In this document: positions 57,201-64,000 of the stretch, piece after piece
Layout: every line of letters begins with the position of its first letter
Numbering within the stretch: the first letter of the stretch is position 1
DNA from: Edaphochlamys debaryana
Lineage: Eukaryota > Chlorophyta > Chlorophyceae > Chlamydomonadales
Assembly: GCA_016858145.1 (NCBI GenBank)
Contig: JAEHOE010000014.1
Coordinates: 868,001-932,000 of the forward strand
DNA: 64,000 bases
Reading direction: 5' to 3'
Program-made: the position numbers and the translations under genes
Notes under the pieces: model-generated
What the model was told of the DNA's origin: nothing
Databases searched by the model: none
What the model saw: only the letters and a program-made list of their open reading frames with translations

Positions 57201-59124
57201 CCGGCGCCAAACCTTCCCCGCCGCTGCAGTGGCTTGGCCACTAGAACCCAGCTGACTGGTGACGAGCTAGAGCGTGTGTCCTCCTCAGCATTGTATAGTG
57301 TCCCGCGGTATTGGTCGGTTGTATGTTGCCCCTGTACATTTATGCTGGTTGCGGTGGTATGTATGGCTAAGGATGCGCACCCAAGGACCTAGAGCGTTCC
57401 GGGTTTCACAAGGCTTTGGGGCACGCGGACGAGGTGGGCTTGGCCCCAGGATCCCGAGCCTGGAATCCATCGCCTGACCTCCGCGGTATCCGCGGCGCAG
57501 GTGTAACGCCCCGTGGTAAATCCATTCCTCTTTGCCAACTGAGCTCTCCACGCGGGTGCTTGCCGGTGACGAATGCGTCAAATAACCAATCACTTGCTTC
57601 AAGCAAGTTGTTTCCCGAATCCCGCTCTGCTGGCTGGCCAGAGGAGAGGGTTGCCTTGATTGCATGGGCGGGATGCCCATCCCACATGCAGCGGCATAAG
57701 GCCCGCAGGAGGGGGACAAGCCTCTGTGAGCAGCAGCACATGGGACGCATGAAAGGTGTGGGGCGAGGGCCGTGGCCTTGGGCGGCTTGGGAGCGTCACG
57801 AAGACCGCAGGTGCTGCTTCAAGAGGGGCAGGGCGGGGTTGAGCAAGAGCGCCGAGCGCGGTGGAGGGCGTGGAGGCATGTGCTTGCCTCCAGCCCACCG
57901 GATGCCGCGTGCTTGCGACCGTGCGTGTGAGGAAAATACCTACAATCGAGGGTCGAGGGCGAGGGTTGCTGCACATGCCATCCATGCACATCTGCACCGT
58001 GTACGGCAGTCTTTGCCCGCGCTCCCAACTGGCAAGCGCACGTGCCCGCGCCCTCACTTGCGCCGGTGACCGCGGTGCCCCAACTCGCTCAATCAAGCTT
58101 TTGATTATGTAAGGCCAGAAGGACGAGCTTGAACGTGCAAGGAAGTACGGAACAGGACGGAACGCAAAGGGGGATGGAGGCGTGAGACAAGCAGGGCCAC
58201 GGCACCCCCTCCTGACGGCACCTACCGGATCACCTCTAACATGGGACCAACCCACGCACCCGGCACGCGCACGCACGCGGTACTGCGCTTCTTCGCATGT
58301 TGCTGCCCCTCATCACAGAACGTTGACCTCGCCGTTGACCTCTCCGTGCGTCAAGACATGTGCTGGTGGCTCACCCTGCACCGTTGGGTCGCTGGCGCTC
58401 TTGCTCAGTCCCTCGGATGTGGACAGTCTAGAGGGGCGCTTCTAGCGCTTCCTGCTGTCATCATTGCATCCCGCCCCTCCCAGCACTGCCCCATGCCATC
58501 CACCCATCAGGACTGCTCTGGCCGAGTTGCCGGAGGCAGGCCCTTTCCCGATATCCCGATCTCGGCCCTCGCTCAGGGCCCGCCCCTACGTGCCCGCCCC
58601 TACGAGACCGCCCTGCAGGCAAAGGGAGAAACGCTGCAAACTCATGTGTGGGGTACTGTGGCTGTGGACGGGTGTTGGTTGCTGCGTCCCTTGCATAGGA
58701 GTGTAGGGGCGGGGCCGACGACTGGCTGGATGGCGCCGGACTACATCCGCAAAAGTGCGTTACAAGTCTTACAACTGGACACGAGCACTCTCCACCTCAA
58801 AACGTCTCCTGATGCCTCTTGCACGCGTTGATTAGTTGCTAATGGGCCGTGAGGTGAAGCTCCAAAGAGGGCATAGACCTCGTGCTCCCGCAATGACCCG
58901 CACATGGCGCCTTCCTAGCTAGCCCCCCCTGGGGCCCCCTGGCCGTGCCCAGACGCCAGCCAGGTCCGGATCCCGAGATGCAGCAAACAGCAGCGCACAC
59001 GAACTACTGCAAATCGTACACACCATTAATGATACATGCCACGGAACGACCGGAAGACATCACGTAATCTACAGAGGCCAAGGGGCCAAGCACTCCAAGC
59101 ACATAAAGCATTTGCCACCGCAGG
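57201..59124. other. Spacer between palindrome arms
   Basis: 1.9 kb single-copy centre with no recognised gene; ORFs are short and lack motifs. An inverted ACTTGC...CAAGT-like word occurs around 57592-57608. Confidence 0.5.
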
Positions 59125-59480
59125 AATGCCGCCGGGAAAGAAAGTAAGAATGGGATGGCCAAGCCACCCGTCAGTGTTGAACGCTCACAAGAACATGCCC
59201 AATGTCCACGCCACACCCCATTGCATGCCATCCTCCTTACTTTGTCCTACGCGAGCTCACATCGCCCTCAGCAGCTACCTAGCAAAATGTCTCAGGTCTA
59301 CAGAGCACACCTCTACTGCTAACGGCACGGCACCCAATTGGGGGGTGATGCCAGCGCCCTCGCATATATGCATTTGCTTCGCACTCCACCCGCCAATCCA
59401 GCAGTCCCCGCTCTCGCTCTAAGCCATGTCTCTCCACTCCCGAACAGCACTGCCCCCCACGCCCCCGCGCCGCCCCTCGC

Positions 59481-62082
59481 TCACTGCGCCGTCACAAGGG
59501 TGCTGCCCTCAGCGCAGGCGGGGACAGAGCACTCGGGCGCCGCCGACCCACATGCCGCCCCTGCTGCTACGGATGCTGCGGGGGCGGGCGCGGCCACGGG
59601 CGCCGCGGGCAGCGGCCAGACGCCCTTGAACTCCTCCACGTCGTACGACAGGTACTCCCCGATGAAGGCGTCTTTGTCATCCAGGAAGAGCTGCTTAGTA
59701 ATGCCCGTGACGAGCTTGCCCATGGCGAACTTCATGCCCGACAGAGCCGAGGCCGACAGACCCAGGCTCACGAGCGCAGAGTAGTTGTAGGCTGGGGGAA
59801 GGGGGGAAGGGAGGAAGGAGGGAGGGGGCAGAAGGTTGTTACACGGTAGGCGCAGAGCACAAGCCATGCGAGCGTACAGTGGGGCAGATCATTCATCTTA
59901 CCGTATTAAGCAAGCGCGCATGAGCCCCCAGCCAGGTACTCAAGCCTCGCCCCCACCCACAAGCCCCTCCCCAATCTCCCCGCCCACCCATTCCCCGCTC
60001 ACCGAAGATGCCTCGCAGGTAGTCCGCCGTCCCGGGCTCCTTGGGCGTGAACTCAAAGCCGGGGCCCAGGTAGGGGTGCGCGTCGATGAGGGGGTTGCGG
60101 CGCTGGGGCGGCGGCGGCGTGTAGCGGTCGGCCCATGTGGCGATGTGGGCCGACACCTCGCGCAGCTCGGGCCGGAGCTTGGTGTCCGTGAGGAGGCCGG
60201 TGGAGACGATGAGGAAGTCAAACAGCTCCGAGCCCTGGGGCGTGGTCACGCGCACCCGGTCCCCCTCCATCTCCAGTCGCTCCCAGGGCGCCCCCGTGTG
60301 AAGGTGGAAGTTGGGGAAGCGGGCGGCCCGGGCGAAGGTGCAGTTGGTGGGCGGCTGGTTGAACTGGAGGAAGAAGTCTATGCCGGCGTACTTGGTGGCG
60401 TCGTCCAGGTCCGAGAAGTGGCGCAGGAAGCTGAGGGAAGGTGGGGGTAAAGGGGGGTGGAGGGGAGAAGAGAGGAGTGAGGGAGTGCGAGCATGACAAG
60501 GGCGGAACGGTGCAAAGGGGCCGGGCTTGACGTTTAACCTCCCGCCTCTGTGCCTCCACCTACGTTACCCCCACGACGCTGTCCCCGCCTCTCACCCCGC
60601 GAACTCCATGTGCCGGATGGGGTTGATCCGCGGCAGCTCGGGCCGCCGTACGAACACGTGCACCTCCCCCACTCCGCGCTCCAGTCCGTACTGCGCGTTG
60701 TCGAAGGCCGAGGCGCCGCCTCCCAGAATGGCCACCCGCTTGCCCCTCAGCGCCTCAAAGTCAATGTCCTGGGATGTGTGCGCGTACTTGGCTGCGGGCA
60801 CACAGGCCTTGATGAAGCCGGGCACGTGCCACTCGCCGCCGCCCTGGATGCCGGTGGCGAGCACCACCTAGGGGGGGAGGGGGGGAGGGAAGGAGGAGGG
60901 AGGAGGAGGGAGTTGAGATAAAGGGAGGATGAGGGGCTGGGGGCAGCGGGGAACAAAGGGAGAGCTGGGCATCCGACATGCTCATGCGAGGTCGTGACAG
61001 GTCCCCGCCCCACCTTGCGTGTGTAGATGGTGTCGGTCTCCCCGCTGGAGGGGTCGACCAGGGCCACCTCAAACATGGTGCCGGGGCCGGACTGGGGGAG
61101 GGGAAGGGAGGGGAAGAGGGAGGGTCAGGAGGCAGGGGAATGTGTAGAGAGATGGGCGGGGCATCCGAGCAGGCACAAGAGCAGATGACGTGTTTAGCAG
61201 CTCCCCAGCAGCAACGGGGTTGATGTAGCGCTCACCGTGTCTAGGGGCCGGATGACGTCGACCTTTGCGCTGTTGCGCACGGGGATGCCCAGCACTCGGC
61301 GGTACCAGATCAGGTAGTCCATCCACTCGCCGCGGGGGATCTTGTCCAGCTTCTCCCATGCAGCGGTGCCGTACTTGGCCTCAAAGTAGGACTGGGAGGG
61401 GGGCGAGCAAGGCAGGCGAGGGGCAGGGGTTTGGAGGGTTTGCATGGGGAGGTGGGGAGGGGGAACTGGGAGGAGACACAGCGGCGGCCCCAGGTAGCGT
61501 GCGGTACAACGGACAGGAACGGAAGCAGGCCGCGAGCGCCAGTGCACTTTCTGGCCTCACCTGGAACGTCAGAGCCGGAACGCCCAGGTCGGGGCCTGCG
61601 CAATACGGAAGCGGCAGCAACGGTCAGGCACGGGGCAAACGAACTCGGTTGCCCGCCAATCAGCAAACTCGCAGCGCAGGCTGCTTCCAAGTCCTTGAGC
61701 GTACCTGTGAGCGCCTTGTTGGTGCGGAGCGTGACCATCCGGGCGTATGTGACCCTGCAAGCGGCGGCGGCAGCGGCGCAAGCCTTGCATTGCAGCGCCG
61801 GAACGTTGCTAGGGCTTCGATCGCGGATGGTCGGCAAACTCACCAGGGGCCCTCCAGGCCTGCCGGATTCTCGTCCAGCACCACGACGTTCTCCACTTGC
61901 TCACGCGCCAGGCCAAAGGCCGTCGTGAGCCCGCACTGGCCGCCCCCGACGATAACGACATCGTAACAGTGGGAGCCGTCGGGCGCGCTGTGGTTCTTCA
62001 CCCACGGCTTTCCGGGGTAGTTGAGCTTGGCCAGGCTGTCCTTGACCTCAGCCTCAAGCTTGGCAAGCCCGGAGCCAATCAT
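59481..62082 (-). CDS. FAD/NAD(P)-dependent monooxygenase-like protein, right copy
   Basis: Inverted copy of the gene at 54267-56838. Exons in transcript order: 62082-61844, 61754-61705, 61595-61561, 61391-61236, 61091-61014, 60867-60596, 60430-60003, 59791-59481. Every exon has the same length and the same splice sites as the left copy, and the protein appears identical or nearly so, including GGGQCGLTTA and LGGGASAFDN. Differences are in introns (a 40-nt insertion in the intron 61596-61704/61392-61560 region) and flanks. No TGTAA is found within about 380 nt after the stop on the coding strand. Both copies look functional; which is expressed cannot be told. Confidence 0.9.
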
Positions 62083-62518
62083 TTTCGCTGTCGGTCGAGC
62101 TTACTAGCTTGTTTTGGGCCGTATGAGCGGTGAGTGAGCACTTGGGACACTCGATGATCGTATGGAGCAACTCAAACGGGCTTATGTAGCGACCTGATGG
62201 TCCGCTGCTCGGCCCATGTCCGGTAAGCCCAGCGCTTTTTGCTCCTCCGTGACCCCCGGAGCTTCCTGTGCCCCAATCGCACCCCCCGCTACACGCAGCT
62301 GTCTCAGGGCGGTCAGGTAAGCGTCCTAGAGTCCGAGCTGGCGGGGTACCGCCGGCATACAGCCACGCCGGTCAGCGGCGGTCAGGTCTGTCGCGGCCTT
62401 ACCAGCGCTGCTCCCCATTGTCTAGGTGACCAGCGCCCGACTATGAGCACTAGACGGAATCTTCTACACATCGGGAGTGGTCCTGGGGCGTATGGCGAGG
62501 CCGTCGCGGAAAGCGCTT

Positions 62519-63016
62519 TGAGACGCATGTGCCGCAGACGGCTCGCCGAGGCGCCGAGCGAGCGGGGGACAAAAGAAGAAGATAAGAAGTGCAGCACTGC
62601 GAGGCCTTATCGCTGGCTCTCCGCAGGCCGCGCAGCTCGCTCGCCCAACCCGACGGGTCCGCAGCGCATCCCGCACCCGCCCGCGCCCCGCCCCGCCCCT
62701 TGCACGTTTTGCAATGCTCGCGAGCCAACCCCTTCTCGTGCAAAGTATTCATAGCTTGGCTGCGGTCAGCAAGCGCATCACCCTTGCACCCGTCGCGGCC
62801 GTGCCAGAAGGCGCCATGCGGCTCGAAGCACGCCGTGGTGAATAGCCACCCCCGGCCAGCAGGGAGCTATGCCTAGTGAGGGCCGCCAAGCTCCTTTGGG
62901 GCACGGTGGATGCTACACGCGACGGGGCCTGTGGGCATTTCAGCGAGCGAGGTCGCACATGGCGGGATGCTCCGCGGCCCAGCGCACAAGGGCCCACGAC
63001 GTGTCGCGCTGTCGAT
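62519..63016. other. About 500-nt insertion specific to the right arm
   Basis: Sits between GGAAAGCGCTTT and CGCGGGTTGCTC, which are adjacent in the left arm (53830 region). No ORF with motifs; no clear terminal repeats. It lies upstream of the right monooxygenase gene, so the two copies have different distal promoters. Confidence 0.7.
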
Positions 63017-63399
63017 TCGCGGGTTGCTCTATGCGTGAGTTAGCGTTGTAAGCGGCTGCGAATTGTAATTCATGACCGCCGGCCGCGGCGGGGCGAGCGA
63101 TGCGCTGCGGCGAGCACGTTTCGGCCGCGTCAGCCGCAACGTGCTGACTCCGCCTTGACCGGGCCGCGCCCCGCCAGCTCCGCAGTCTTGAGAGCCGCAA
63201 GGAAGAAAGCTTGCAGATCTTCGCCACGACCGCTGGAGCGCCGGGGCTGGCCACACCAGCGCGCCGAAGGCCCCGGAGGGCCCCGGCGGTCATCCGGCGC
63301 CTTACTCAGCCGGAAGAGTGTGCGGGTTACGCCACACGGCCCTGACCTGCCGTGAGACCTCCGCGCCTCCCGTCCCGCCTGCGCTGCTTTGCTGTTGGG

Positions 63400-64000
63400 A
63401 CACTTGGGACTATGAATCGCTCTCGTCAGTTGCCCCTGTCCTCCCCTACCTGGATCTCTATTTGTGCTGGTAGCGGTCCGCAAGACGTCTCCCTTCCCCA
63501 ACCTCTGCCCGCAGCAACCTCTAGCCTCTAATTTCGCCCCCCCCCGCCGGCCAGTTATTAGGGAGTGCGAGCCAAAGCAACCTGAATTGCACACACGGAG
63601 GACCGGCCGACGCATGAGCACGTCAGCCTGGTCCAGGCCCGATGCAGGTACGGCAGATCATAATCAGAAGGGCCGCACCACACCACACGTGGCGTACGTC
63701 AGCATCATCGAGGAACGGATACGCTGAGCGCGACCCCAACAAGTACGCCGGCTGCTACGCAGTGCCGCTGTATGGCCCACCACCCCCTGCCTCTCATGGA
63801 CTTCTTCCAACGACAGGTCACATGCACGATGGCGTGAAGCGTGCACAAGGATATACCCCACTAGGCGGAACTCAGCCCATGTACAACAGGACAATAGACC
63901 CCGCGTCAAGAAGACAGAGCAACTATCAGCAGCATGTGACATTGCTGAGTGTAGGGTAACACGTCTGCCGGTTTGGAGCCCAAATCACGAATAGCTGATG
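63400..64000. other. Flank outside the palindrome, no gene recognised
   Basis: 600 nt of lower-GC sequence after the inverted repeat ends. No gene, repeat or RNA was recognised. Confidence 0.4.

Larger units (their letters stand above)
59125..63399 (-). repeat. Large inverted repeat, right arm
   Basis: Reverse complement of 53454-57200, about 500 nt longer because of an insertion at about 62519-63016 and one of about 40 nt at about 61490-61532 in an intron. Confidence 0.92.

Noticed and set aside
1..64000. tRNA, rRNA or snRNA genes
   Set aside because: No cloverleaf with a GGTTCGA-type arm or conserved rRNA/snRNA block was noticed by eye; a covariance-model scan was not possible.

Overview
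The window looks like nuclear DNA of a GC-rich chlorophyte green alga, most like Chlamydomonadales. Genes are split into many short exons. Introns start with G-runs and end in C-runs before CAG. Several 3' flanks carry TGTAA, the algal poly(A) signal. The gene set also fits: a fused FAD/Fe-S glycolate/D-lactate dehydrogenase, a large MYND-finger protein of a kind abundant in Chlamydomonas, and an MTA1-type MT-A70 adenine methyltransferase, a family reported in ciliates, green algae and early fungi. No species is named.

Layout. 1-9898 (+): glycolate/D-lactate dehydrogenase, 5' truncated by the window, 25 exons. 10845-14317 (+): MYND zinc-finger protein. A 340-415 bp direct repeat lies 3' of each of these two genes. 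15714-20697 (+): organellar peptide chain release factor 1, 13 exons. 20698-24253: gene-poor, with a 17-bp minisatellite. 24254-32622 (-): class II histone deacetylase, 14 exons; one intron hosts a 646-bp repeat that recurs at 33944-34589. 34934-36022 (+) and 40257-41309 (-): two nearly identical single-exon cyclin-like genes in inverted orientation, with one weak hypothetical ORF between. 43460-48575 (-): MgtE-type magnesium transporter core, 3' end unresolved. 49100-52799 (+): MTA1-like methyltransferase, divergently arranged with the transporter. 53454-63399: large inverted repeat (arms about 3.7 and 4.3 kb, spacer about 1.9 kb), each arm with an intact 8-exon, 522-codon FAD/NAD(P) monooxygenase-like gene.

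The genes do not form one pathway. They cover photorespiratory/organellar metabolism (glycolate oxidation, organellar translation termination), chromatin/DNA modification (HDAC, MTA1), ion transport and cell-cycle-like regulation. The unusual signal is in gene structure. Introns of unrelated genes share a G-rich 5' end and C-rich 3' end. At least four introns use GC donors. Seven introns carry an imperfect copy of the edge of the neighbouring exon, often with its splice site. All coordinates and splice sites were read by eye from reading-frame continuity and family knowledge; no alignment or search was run.
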